A DNA stretch of 64,000 nucleotides from Parietaria judaica (GCA_954871525.1 OX940869.1:14501001-14565000), one strand, 5' to 3'. Shown: positions 10,020 to 21,384, counted from the first letter of the stretch. Numbers and translations: made by a program. Notes: a model not told the origin generated them from the sequence alone.

Positions 10020-12710
10020 TGTTGGACATATGTGTCCTTAAACAAGATATTTTATCCATTTGTAAAAGATTATGACATGTCATTGAATAAAGATGATACT
10101 TATTATGTTAATCTTATTATAGTTTCTGGTAGAGTAAAATAGAATGTTTGTTTACATAGTTCATAAAGGATGCAATTATGTTATTATTATCACAACAGAG
10201 TGAATGTGAGGAAGAATAAATAATCATAATAAATGAACTTAAAATGTCTGTGACTTGATTAACTGGGTGGGAGCCCATTAATCTATAAGGTCATTAATGT
10301 GACTAAGTGACAATCCTATTATGGATTATGTGTGTGTCACACTCACCAGAAGTGCATTAAGTGTGAAGTGTCTTCATACTGGATTGGACCTGACTTAAAC
10401 TCAAGAAGTTATCATATAAGACCGTCACTGATAACTTGTAGTTGAGTCACGAATAGATGATCAAATGGATATTATTTCTAAGTCCTGAGTGGTCTTGAGT
10501 CCGAGCTACTGGCTTGATTGTTCTTTGATTTAACCATTAAAGAACACAAGATATTACCGTTGTTCCAAACACTATTATTTTGGGAACATGATAGTCAGTA
10601 GTAAGGGTAGCTTGATCATAGACATGTGCATCACACAGCTCTCTTCAGAGTCATGATGATTCCCTTGGTTGCCGGTGGTGAGAAGTGAGAGGTACCCGTG
10701 CGCAACTTATGAATCGAAACCATAAGTGGGTTACTCATAATATTACTGACTGAGTCAAGGAGGAAAAATGCAATGAGAGGCAATACGGTAAAAACCGCCT
10801 GCTCATGTGTGAGTCATCAAGTAAAAGAATAATAACCCGAATTTGATTGTATCAATGGACACCCTGTTGTTATAAAGGGAATAATATATACCGTATCACT
10901 AAAGAGTGCAGCCTCGGGTCTATAGTGGAATCACTTCGAGGTTTGACGAACATCTAGCAGTTCGTTAGAGCTTAAGTGATACGGGTCCATGGTCCCCAAG
11001 ATAGCTCCGTAACGGATGATACGTACGTGATTAAAATACATTCTGGATAATGTTTAATCATTTGGCTAGACTTATAAAACTGAAAGTCTTTGGTAGACAT
11101 TAGATAGTTTAATCGTTAGCGTGGCAAAAGTACCATATCTTGGTAACCGAAATTAACTGATAAAAGAAAGTTAGAATTTATATTTTCTATCAACACCATG
11201 TTGTTGGAAATTAAATTCTAAGCGACTTTGCTTTTTGAACCGAGTCATTTCGACTTACGGTTTGTGATTTAGAGAATTTCTAAGTTTGTGCTCGTTTCGG
11301 TAAATTATGAAATTAATATCTTATTAATTATTAATATCTTATTAATAATTAATTAATAATTAATAAATTTATATTAATAAATAAAAATATATATATTTAT
11401 ATGTATTTAAATGTGTAAATTCGAATTAGGGTTTTATGATAGGAAACCCTAGCTAATTCGAATAGTATGATTTGGTCTTTCCATATTTGTGGCATAAGTA
11501 CTAAATGTTTTTGGTATTTTAGTAAATTCCTAAAATCAATTTAATCTATTGGATCGGTTATGATTTAATATCAACCGTTGGATTAAGATAATTGATTTCA
11601 ACCCTAATACTAATACGAAATTGGTAGCTTGGTGATCAAGCTTAGGTATTTTGAATTTGGTTAATTAATTATATCCGTTGGATCGGTTTTAAGATTTAAT
11701 CTTTACCGTCGGATTAGAAACTAATTAATAATATATATATATATATAACATATAATTCGAAATTATTAGGATAAGATTTTCGAATAAGGGTTTTGATAAA
11801 ACCCTAGTATATTTGATTTAATCCCTAATTGATTTGATCCATTAGATTGGTTTATGATTTATTTTTAACCATTGGATCTAGATAATCATAATAGAATTCG
11901 AAATTTTATATATGTATATATATATAATTCGAATTTAATATATATGAAGATAAGATTAAATATTTTGATCTTATCATCTATTTCTTATTTAATTAAATCC
12001 CTAATTAATTATATCCATTGGATTTAGATGAGATTAAATCTGGACCATTGGATTGGAACAATTAATTATATTTAATTATATAAATTCAAAAAATAGGGAG
12101 GGAATATCTCCAATTCGGTTATACTCTTGAGCCTATAAATAGGAGGCTCATTCTACACATTTTACACACCTTCCCAGAGCAAAAACTCGAGCTCTCCCTC
12201 TCTCTCTAAGGTCTGCCAGTTTTCTGCTTCTGATCTCTTTTCTGGTTTGGCTTAGTGAGACGTTGTTCTTCGGAAGCATCAAAAGAACCTCAGTTAAAGT
12301 TTTGCGACGGAGTCCTGCCGGCGAAGCCCACGCTTCGGTACGAGGAATCCAGGAGAATATCCCGGAAGATCACGGGTGTTTCCCTCAGCACCGGCGGAGC
12401 CCTGCCGAACTTCAGAGTCCGCAGCCAGAAACGTCAACCGAGGTACGACCTTATGCATTGGGTTAATCATTTACCGCTTTCTATTTATTTCTTATTTCGA
12501 CTATGATATTAATAATGAGTTTTGAAAATTAAATATGTAATATTTATCGGATCTTGTTAAAATGGTTATTACCCGATATCCGTGCCGTTAGTCCGATAAC
12601 AAGTTTTCTGTTTTAAAATAATTTTTAAATGTTACCGGAAAGGCTCGGAGACACATTTCAGCGTAATGGAATCGGGAATCAAACCCCGACGGTGGTTTCC
12701 ACTCCCAACA
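10020..12710 (+). mobile_element. Solo LTR of an unrelated retrotransposon, nested in copy A
   Basis: A 2691-bp segment beginning TGTTGGACATATG and ending CTCCCAACA. It is flanked by a perfect 5-bp duplication ATAAG (10015-10019 and 12711-12715) and cuts one of the 115-bp repeats. It contains no gag or pol, and a single TATA box near its 3' third, so it fits one long LTR left after recombination between two LTRs. The middle (about 11520-12070) is very AT-rich, with repeated CCRTTGGAT motifs. The family is not identified. The short ORFs near 12255-12506 have no recognisable product. Confidence 0.85.
12133..12141 (+). promoter_or_regulatory. TATA box of the solo LTR
   Basis: CTATAAATA lies inside GAGCCTATAAATAGGAGGCTC, an almost perfect palindrome. 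It is followed by a pyrimidine-rich leader (CTCTCCCTCTCTCTCT). This is the only promoter-like element in the 2.7 kb insert and sets its orientation as +. Confidence 0.65.
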
Positions 12711-13200
12711 ATAAGCCCAGGATCCTGTAGCGCTCTACAAAGCGTGACCTGGCTCCAAGTACACTAAGTCGCCCCGGAAGCGTTGCTCGGCCCAAAACCG
12801 AACGATTGATGACGCGGAACTTGCGATAAGTCCGGGACTTGTAGCGCATCAGGATGACGCGACCCGGATTTAAGTACACTAAGACGCCCCGGAAGCGTTA
12901 CTCGGCCCAAAACCGAGCGCTTGACGACGCGTAACTTGCGATAAGCCCATGATCCTGTAGCGCTCTACAAAGCGTGACCTGGCTCCAAGTACACTAAGAC
13001 ACCCCAGAAGCGTTACTCGGTCCAAAAACGAGCGCTTGACAACACGCAACTTGCGATAAGCCCAGGATCCTGTAGCGCCCTACAAAGCGTGACCTGGCTC
13101 CAAGTACACTAAGATGCCCCGGAAGCATTACTCGGCCCAAAACCGAGCGCTTGACGACGCACAACATGCGATAAGTCCAGGACCCTTGGCGCTCGACACA
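12711..13200 (+). repeat. ~115-bp tandem repeats, second block
   Basis: Continuation of the array that starts at 9619. CTCGG landmarks lie at 12786, 12901, 13016 and 13131 (period 115). The units differ by point changes, for example GATCCTGTAGCGCTC versus GACCTGTAGCGCATC types, and the two types alternate. Confidence 0.9.
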
Positions 13201-13523
13201 GCGCGGCCTGGCCCCCAAATACAAAAAGCCTAAAAGAAAACCGGATCTCAAACCCCGAGAACACCGGCCAAAAGCTCGAAGCACTCAAGACGTTGCTTGA
13301 AGACATATCCTATCTCAAAGCAATCAAAGAAGAGACAAGCAACGAGCCATCACACAAAATGAAAGTTAAAGATTGGCGTTCATGGGTCAACATTACAATT
13401 ACAACACAAGTAGCTACCCCTAATGACCCACGGCGGCTCACTACAGCGGGACATCTCCACCTATACAAGAGACGCACCTAGAGAAGCTACAAAAACTCAC
13501 ACCACAAACGGTGAGACTGAAAG

Positions 13524-14732
13524 CTACGAGCTATACATACAGAACACATCCCCGGTTGTTACAAAAAAGAAGAAGAAGACGGCGTGTCTCGGCGAGCGGT
13601 CATCATCGTCATCAGTAGCCTCCTCGTCCACCTCGTCATCACTGGCAGCTGCATCCTCCACCCCCGCGTCGGTAGGGGCAATATGCTCAAGCTCAGGGAC
13701 GTAATAATCAGCCTCGACGAAGGGAGAGGCCGGAGGAACATGACCCCCAACTCCGCCGGCCACGCTGCCCACACTACCGACCCCCGGAGGATGAAAACCC
13801 GCGGAGAACGATATCCCGTTCACCAAGAGGTTCATGACCGGTTCCGGAGGGGGAACGAGGGCGATAAAAGGTTCTAGTGCGGCCAAGACCTCTGGTGGAA
13901 CCCGATGGTTCAATAGGAAAGAGGTACACAGATACATGTTTGGGTTCGCTCGAAGCATGTCGACCACACCACTCACAAAGCCGTCCCACCGTGCGGACTC
14001 GAGCTCAACGGCGCGCGTTCCTCGAAGATGCGATATCTCCGCATCTCTCATTGCCAGTGCGTCATGAGCGGCCCCAAGCTGGGCAGAATAATGGGAAGCG
14101 TCGGCCTGAAAGTGAGACGCCTCCTTGGAGGCTGCCAAATGCCCCCCGTGGCCCTCCCGGAAGAACTGCCAGGCGACAACTCTATCAGACTGCGGGGGAT
14201 CCATCCGGCATCCGGCCTCTCGAGTCCCATCCTCGGTGTGCTCCATCCGACTCGAAAAAGGGGTCTCCTCATACAACCCACAGGCGCGGCTGGGCTCTCC
14301 ACGCGTCTGATAGCCATACGGCGGTGTCACCTGCATATAAGAGAAAAAGGAGAAAGGCAACAAAATCACAAGTGTGCGCCCGACAACAAAAATAAGAATG
14401 AAAAAGCCGACGAGTCGATGAGCATACCGCCTGCGCGGCCCCATCCATGGGGACATACCCGGGATACATCGGCTCGGGGGCCGGAGCCTGATTGTATGAT
14501 GTGGAAGGGGCATACCCCGTGAACGCCGAACCGGCCATCGGAATCTGGTCATGCGACGAGCCATGCGCCCAAAAAGGCGCGCCGTAGTCAGGCGCTGCTC
14601 CTGACGACGAGGGCATCCCAGTTAGAGATAATGGGGCCATCCCTCCATAACCCGTTGCAGGCACGTCAGATTGTGTCACATCCGTGGGATAAGGCGGAAG
14701 ACCCCATGACCATCCCTTACCGCGATCCATAT
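13524..14732 (-). pseudogene. Antisense extra ORF, distal part (exons 14732-14428 and 14330-13524), copy A
   Basis: Coding sequence on the strand opposite to gag-pol. The first exon follows a clear acceptor (TTTTGCAG before 14732) and ends at a GTATGC donor (after 14428). The second follows an acceptor ending ATATGCAG before 14330 and stays open to 13524. The first exon encodes a Pro/Gly/Tyr-rich segment that could start at its own ATG (MDRGKGW). The second encodes a helical segment, then a Pro/Gly-rich linker and a very acidic Asp/Glu tail. Copy C has the same splice sites, and the first of these exons is 305 nt in both. Function is unknown. It may be the 3' part of one transcript with the ORF at 14888-16713; that junction is not resolved. 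Confidence 0.6.
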
Positions 14733-14887
14733 CTGCAAAAGAAAAACAATCATGTCAGAAGCAAAATAAGATAAAGCGATCATTACGACTCAAGAAGCGG
14801 GAAATGACCACGCATAAAAATAGACTTCTCTTCAAGGCCCGGCATTGATTCAGTCACGGCCCGGGGAGACATCCACCCTGATCAAAT

Positions 14888-16713
14888 TCAGGCCTCCCTC
14901 GTTAGAAAAGAGGCGAAGCGTCCGGGAATGGCGGACCCCGTCAAGAAGAAATTGACGAAGCCCCGATCCTCGGCGCCAGAGCTCATATACAGCCGAGGGA
15001 TCCCGAATCCTTGAGGAACAGATCCCAGATAGGCGCTCGAGACCAAAACCCACCGACTATACCAGTCCGGGTCTAACTCCGGACCCAAGTCTCTGACCCG
15101 AAAACCCCAGACGGGTCGGGGAAAAACCCAATTGTTAACCCCCTGGTCGTCCTGGGAAACGATGATGGGTAGGAGCCTACGGAGCTGGGTTGGAGTGACG
15201 TCTCGGCCTCGCCCTTCGCGCCACATCGAGAAGATCCCGGCGGCAAACCACCAAGCATCCGGGCGGACCTGAAGCGGATGCAAGTCCAACGACACCAGAA
15301 GCTGCTCCAGCAGAGAAGGAATCGGCAAGGAAAATCCTAGCCGAAGGATCTCTAAAGGGACTGCGACCATTCCGTCGCGAGGATATCCGGGGAGTTCCTC
15401 CTCCGACGGGGCACATACCCCCGGTAAGACAAGACGCTCGGCCCAAAAAAAGGCCCCAAGCTCCGCCGGGGTGACAGTGCTCGGGATGTTGACATCCGGA
15501 AAAAATGCGGGAGAACGCGACCGGTAGAGGCCGCCCTCGCCCGAGGTGGCCCCAGTTCTCCTCCTAACTACCCTATCAAAATTCAGACATGACCCGCCTG
15601 CTATGCCGGCGCCATAACGTGGTCCATCCACGCCATAGACCCTATAAGCAGTACCTGCAGCAGCCCTAACACCGTCTACATCTACGACGAGGGGTCTCAG
15701 ACCCGCTCCCGAATCAACAGGAAAATTATATTCGGGACCCGATATAGGGTGACCCACCTCGGCTGTCATAGACCTCGACATCCCGAACACCGACCGGGGC
15801 ATCGAGCGGAAAACCCGCTGAAACTCCGGAGTTCTCGGGAAATCAGCCGGATACCACCGACCGCCGGAATTAGCCGTTAACATCACCGATATGGTCACCG
15901 GCCGACCCCGACTACAACGGGCCCCACGGTCCTCGGGATATTGATAATCCCGGTCGGAACTACCCCTGCAAATTTGAAGCAAGGCCGGACTCGCCGGAGC
16001 CACCCTCGCCGCCACAGGAACCCCGCGAATATAACGGGACGGGTTCCCACCGGCCGAGGGACCTACCGACTCGGGTATGACAAAGGGACCCGACCGAGCC
16101 TTCCCGTCGCCGGCGTCACCCGATTCCGGCACAAACCCGCTCGCCTGGGTCTCCCCGTCGTGTCGCCACTCTCCGTCGCCGGCGACCGGACCTACAGATC
16201 GGTCCACTGAGGACCTGATCTTGCCGGAGCTCGACCCACGCTCGCTCGACGAAGATCGGGCTCCTCCCCTTCATCGACGCTGGCCACCGGCCCGGACCCG
16301 CTCGCCCGAGTCCCGCCGTCACACCGCCCACAGTCGCCGTCAACAGTGGCCCCCACAGCACCGGTCGCGAGGATCGGGCCATCGCTGAAATCGCGCGAGC
16401 CAAACCCACGTGCACTCGGGCTTGGCCGAGCTCCTCCGCCACCGCTGGCGTGCTCCACCGGCCTAGATCCGGTCGCCCTCGAGCCCCGATCCTCAGGCGA
16501 CCACCCTCCGCCAGCGACGGAGCCCACGACGTCGCCATCGGCGAGCTCGAGCTCACCCGATCCAAACGGGGCCAAACACCGACCCCCGAGCTCCCCCGCC
16601 TCGCCGACGGCCGCCACCAACATCCTCGAGCTCGCCACACCGAGCTGGTCACGGTGGAGGTCTTCTCTGGCGACGACAGACTCCGGTGAGGAGTTGGCGG
16701 TGGATTTCTCCAT
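14888..16713 (-). pseudogene. Antisense extra ORF, proximal part, Transposase_28-like (frameshifted), copy A
   Basis: Starts at MEKSTANSS (16713) next to the 3' LTR and runs back towards pol. A frameshift near 16200 splits it into 173- and 439-codon pieces. Copy C reads through this point, so one ancestral protein is likely. The N-terminal part is low complexity, rich in Gly, Ser, Ala and Arg. The later part (about 14900-15500) has the pattern VPLEILRLGFSLPIPSLLEQ...WWFAAGIFSMW. This recalls the plant transposon-associated domain that databases call Transposase_28 (putative gypsy type transposon). The TGA at 14888 replaces a Trp codon of copy C. Extra antisense ORFs near the 3' LTR are known in Tat elements; their role is not. 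Confidence 0.65.
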
Positions 16714-16989
16714 TCGGGTTCGCGGGTTCTAGAGATAGAAAGTCTCTCGATTTTGATTTCGAGTTTTAGACTTTGTTTTTTCGAAAATTGTTACGAGGCT
16801 CGTGAAACGGTGAAGCTAGATAACGAATGGACGGACACCATGCAAAAATCAGAATTCAAAAATGCTACCCGGTACAAAAGTTACGGAAAGAAAACGTACA
16901 TTTTTACTATTCACCGGAAGAAAATAAGCTCGTGAATCCGAATAAGCCGTCCTGCCTCCAATTTATAAAGTTTCTCAGAAATTAAAAAT

Positions 16990-17011
16990 TCCCAAAAAAC
17001 TGGGGGTTTAA
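16990..17011 (+). other. Polypurine tract, copy A
   Basis: The stretch AAAAAACTGGGGGTTTAA directly precedes the 3' LTR, where plus-strand DNA synthesis starts. Copy C has AAAAACTGGGGGGTTAA at the same place. Confidence 0.7.
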
Positions 17012-18542
17012 TGTTACAGTTATTTTACGTAATTGGTTTTTATTAATTAACAAAAGAAAAATGATTTAAATTCAATTTCCTTTTATTAATCATGATCAAT
17101 TACGCCAAAAATATTCACCGGAAGTCCGTTTTCGAAAAACAAAGGGTCCAGATAATCCCAAAAATATCAAAACACCCAAAATAAATATAAAATTTGTGAA
17201 AAACGGCCTCAGGAAACACCAGGGGCCTCCGGGACACACACCGGGAAACACCCGAGCGGGCCCGACAGGCCCCAAGAGCCACCCGAGTGGGACCCACAGC
17301 CCCCAAGGCCCACCTGACACGCGCCAGAGGCTCGGCAGGGCCCCCAACGGTCACCTTTGACCCGGCCACGTGACGGCCTCCCACTGGGCACGAGAAACCC
17401 ACGAAGCCAACCAGAAGGCGCCACGCTGACGCTGACGCAGGGGCTGACGTCAGCCCTGGCTCCTACGCGTGGTTTTGCGTCACCGCCACTGTTCCCGCGC
17501 GTGCGGGCGCGTCGCCGCTTCGATAGGCCTGAAAATTGCGGCGTTGGATCGGCCACGTCCGGGGGACCCAGAAAAACATATAATATTACCCCGGGGGCTT
17601 CTTGGAGTAATAATTATTCACGGTTTAACCCCTGGACCCTCCTATAAATAGAGACGTGATTTTCACTTAACGATAACTCGATTCTGACCTCGGGAACTCG
17701 CCTAAAACTCTCTCTACTCCCTCTAAAATCGCACCCCCCTCAAATATCACTCTAATGTTGAGCGTCGGAGGTGAATCATGGGGTACCCCCCCCCCCCCAT
17801 CGGTTCTCCCTGACCTCGGGTGTTGTTTTGTACAGGTTCTGAGAGCGAGAAATCACACTAGAGCGGAAGCCCTGGGAAAATTTCCGGTGTCGATTACGAT
17901 CCCCCTGTTAGGATCTGTTCTATTTGGTGTTCGTGCTATTTCTCAGTCTATTATCTCTAGCGGATATACTGACTTTTCGGATAGACCAAAGACCAGTATC
18001 AGGCCCCACGATACAGGCCGATGGATCTAAATCTCCGGGAATTATCCGAAGGTCTTAAACACGGAGAGGTTCACATAAGGCGCAAGACCTGGAGAAAATT
18101 CTGGCACGATCTAAAACCCTCCTTGCCAAGGTTCTAGATCCGTGAGGTGCTCGTTCTATCCACCAGTCTTGTATCTCCGGCAGATATATTGACTACGCGG
18201 ATAGACCGAGGACCCAGATCTGTCCCCGTGACGCCGGTCGAGGGTCTGGTCGACCAGGGTTCAATGGAAAGTCGATACTGCGATCCCACCTACACAGTGG
18301 TCAGGAATCCGTTTTTGGTGTCCCGAACCTGTAATCCGGGCCAGGCCAAGTCCTGGCCCTTTAGCGACAGGTAGTGGAGTTTACCACGAATTTCTGATCC
18401 TAAGTCAGTGGAGGGTCCGTTTGACTCGAAAGTCCAGGAGCCCAAGCCCGAGAGTCACAAAAGGTCAACAAGACGACATTGGGCCCGACCCAACACGAGC
18501 AATTGGGCCGCTGAGTGTTTGAAGCATTTATCTGCATCAACA
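17012..18542 (+). repeat. 3' LTR of Tat copy A
   Basis: 1531 bp, starting TGTTACAG and ending GCATCAACA, followed by the ATTAT target duplication. It matches the 5' LTR, including its extra ~215-bp module, but has different small insertions and a shorter C-run (10 C at about 17787). The two LTRs were identical at insertion, so their differences record the age of copy A. Confidence 0.95.
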
Positions 18543-18547
18543 ATTAT

Positions 18548-18977
18548 CTAAAGTCTTTGAAAAGTTGACAATAAGTTCTCATTCTTATTTTTGGACGACA
18601 AAAGTTGTCAAACTCTTATTTTGTGTCTTCCATCATGTCTCCGTCCAGAACCGTTAAGCAGCGCCACGTGTCATGTGTAGAACCCCTCTCACATATTTGG
18701 AAAAAGAATAGCATAAGTACCTTTAGTCTTTGAAAATTTGACAATAAGTTCCCAAAATAATAGTTTGGCACACAAAATATTTATTTATTAATAATCATTG
18801 TTTTTCGAAAAATGGCGGCATAAGTACGAAATAAGAGTTTGGCACACGTGGCGCTGTTTAACGGTTCTTGACGGAAGACACAAAATAAGAGTTTGACAAC
18901 TTTCGCCGTCCAAAAAAATAATAAGAACTTATTGTCAACTTGTCAAAGACTTTGGGTACTTATGTTGCCATTTTCCC
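18548..18977 (+). mobile_element. Main part of the split Mutator-like MITE
   Basis: Left-arm motifs (AAAGTCTTTG, TTGACAATAAGTTC, AAGTTGTCAAACTCTTATTTTGTGTCTTCC, GCGCCACGTG) recur in reverse complement at 18840-18977, making a long imperfect terminal inverted repeat. Between the arms, at 18705-18770, is another partial copy of the same end, so the element may be nested or a composite. There is no coding capacity. See 1618-1639 for the other end and the 9-bp target duplication. Confidence 0.75.
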
Positions 18978-19460
18978 TTTTACTTATAAGCATTATAGTT
19001 TTAAATATAATTATTTTAATACTTACACTTATATAAACATTTAATTAATTAATTCTCTATTTTCATATCAGTAGTTACTAATAGAAATAATTGATCAAAA
19101 AGTAAATAATTAAAACAGTTTAGTTGATTGAAATACATTAATTAGTTGCTAAACCGAAATTAAACAGTTAAATAATCAAATAAATAATATAACGTAAAAT
19201 AAAGATTCAAAAATCATTTTAAACTTAAAAAATAATCAAAACACACGGCCGTTGCGGCTTTCACAGAGGCCACTTTGAGTTATTCTAAGCCCACATTAAA
19301 AAGTTGTCGTTTGCACCATGATCTAGTCAATAAAAAGCTTGTGGTCTATTTGGAGAAACGACATGTTAAAGTGAGTTGTACAACAAGTTTAACGAACAGC
19401 CCAAGCCTAACAAACCGTAGTTCAGTTATATAAATAATAAAATCGCACTTCAGTTATATT

Positions 19461-20182
19461 GAGTGGCGGATCCAGGAAAATATTTTGGATGGGGCTATTT
19501 TTTTTTACATAAAGATAATTCAACGGTAATAGTAAAAGATATTAGATTTTTGTCTTTGATATTGATGAATTTATATCATACTTTTACTTGCGTTTTAGTT
19601 AAGGACAATATTTGTTGGAGAAAAATTTAGATTCATTAGTTTTATTTGGTATTTTTTTCATTTTGTATTGCTTCTTTTTATTTTGTGTTTCTTAGATTCC
19701 GGTTTAGTTGAGATTCTAGTTTGCATTCTGTGAGAATTCCAACTTTTGTCTTTAATTGAAAAAAATATATTGTAAATTCAAGGTATTCGACTTTTTGCCT
19801 TGCGACTTTTTGGCATGGTTCCATATGTCAGATTTATTAAAATCAGGTTCGGGTTGAGTCATAGTTTATAATTTATATATATTAATCTTATGTGATTTTA
19901 AGAATAATTTTACTCGCTCTTAAGTTCAAAATTGAATATTTGTGTGTTTTAAGTTGGTATTATCTTCCAAGAGCCACTTAATTACATATATATGATATTA
20001 TATATTCATTAGTATTATATGTCAGAGAGTGAGTGGGGTATATTGGGGTGAGTGGGATAAATGGGGGGCTAAGTTCAATTTTTTTGAGGGGGCTGAATTA
20101 ATTTGGACTTAGTTCTTAATGTATTTTTCAAATATGATGGGGGACTATAGCCCCTAATGAGCATAAGGTGCATCCGCCACTG
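19461..20182. mobile_element. Possible non-autonomous hAT-like element
   Basis: The left end GAGTGGCGGATCCAGGA and right end GTGCATCCGCCACTG form inverted termini (AGTGGCGGATSCA) about 720 bp apart. The inside is AT-rich, with GGGGCTAT near one end and CTATAGCCCC near the other, and has no ORF. I could not see a convincing target duplication, so the class is uncertain. Confidence 0.45.
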
Positions 20183-21384
20183 TATTTATATTTCCTTTTA
20201 TATATAAAATGACTCGATCGGCTAGCTATAAAACAATCACGTCGAATAGTCAGAGTTTTATGGCGCTCTCTCTACTCTATTATCTCTTGTTAATTTCTTC
20301 TCTGAAAAGGGCCGATAATAGCGGATCTTGATCGTGCTTCAATGACGCTTTTTGGAGAGAGAAATTAACAGAAGAGAGTAGAGTAAGCTCACTCGCTTGC
20401 TGCATGTGTTTCTCTATTGGTTAAAAAATATATATATATAAATTTGTTAAAAAATAATAAAATTGCATACATAATATTATTCATACTTAACACAACAAAG
20501 AATAACAAAATTTCTTATATATATTTCCACAAAGCCATAATAATATTCATTATTCAAACATTAAGAGGAGACTTCATACTTACACCAAATGAATATGCTT
20601 AACATTAATAATTGCAAGGATACGACAGTTGTCAGTCTAACATATGGATCATGATAAAATAAGTGATTAATTAAATCTAGTAACGTATATATGTATTACA
20701 CTTCATGCATTTACATTTATAATTGCATTAAAGCAAATGACAGTTATCTAGTACAATAATAAGAAAGCCTTGCAAAAAAAAAAAAAAAAAAAAACTTTCA
20801 ATCTAACATATTATTTACCTGTAAATATATAGTTTATTTTCGACTTTGCATGGGAAAATATTCGGTTAAATTCAATAATGAAGTCAAGACGTAATTTAGA
20901 AGAACCAAAACATAAAAATACTAACTTTAAAATTCATGGGACTCAGAACAAAAAGAAACAATACATGCAATAAATAGAAAAATCTATAGATGACATTTCC
21001 AATCCAACGTAAAAAAAATATTAAACTTTTGATATATCCTATTGAATGTTAAAGAAAACAATTGACTTATGGTTTACCCTATATATTGAATGTGACACAA
21101 TGAATGAGTGTGTCGTTGTAGCCTTCTATTATGATTGAAAGAAAGAAAAAAATCATTAAAAAGGGAAAATTAACTGTCTAAATTTAATTGAATAGACAAT
21201 ATCAAATCTTATCCAATTAATAAGAAAATTAATAAAAATAAATAATTTTTTTTAATAAAATTAGAATTCCTAATGCTTTGATCTTATGATGTTAAATTTT
21301 CAACTCTTTTTGTAATTACTCATTTTCTCAATGCATTCACTACATCTCTTTATGGTTACTAATTTTCTCAATGCATTCACTATA
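20183..21384. other. AT-rich intergenic DNA
   Basis: No gene is visible; the ORFs are short and poor in composition. It contains an imperfect hairpin (20265-20393), an A-run at 20774-20794 and, just before the Helitron candidate, a direct duplication: TTTTCTCAATGCATTCACTA at about 21323 and again about 41 bp later. Confidence 0.6.
20265..20393. repeat. Imperfect inverted repeat (hairpin of about 130 nt)
   Basis: The left arm (about 20265-20309, CTCTACTCTATTATCTCTTG then TTAATTTCTTCTCTG) pairs with the reverse complement of the right arm (about 20347-20393, GAGAGAGAAATTAACAGAAG then AGAGTAGAG), with one bulge and a loop of about 40-55 bases. It could be a small MITE or a hairpin transcript. 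Confidence 0.5.

Larger units (their letters stand above)
1640..18542 (+). mobile_element. Ty3/gypsy Tat-type LTR retrotransposon, copy A
   Basis: A complete but degenerate element of 16.9 kb, including a 2.7 kb foreign solo LTR. It is bounded by LTRs starting TGTTAC and ending CAACA, and by a perfect 5-bp target duplication ATTAT (1635-1639 and 18543-18547). The order is LTR, primer site, decamer-repeat leader, gag, protease, RT, RNase H, archaeal-type RNase H, integrase, tandem repeats, antisense ORFs, polypurine tract, LTR. The second RNase H and the extra antisense ORF place it in the Tat branch. It cannot encode its own proteins: gag, protease and integrase all carry stops or frameshifts. 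Confidence 0.93.

Noticed and set aside
12255..12506. 83-codon ORF in the solo LTR
   Set aside because: It lies downstream of the LTR TATA box and overlaps another ORF in a second frame. No recognisable domain and no support from a second copy.
13559..14522. Plus-strand ORFs overlapping the antisense exons
   Set aside because: They overlap the conserved antisense reading frame, are shorter and have no conserved counterpart of the same product in copy C.
20347..20393. miR156/157 gene
   Set aside because: The resemblance to TTGACAGAAGA is partial, the last bases do not match, and it would sit on the 3' arm of the hairpin whereas the mature miRNA comes from the 5' arm.
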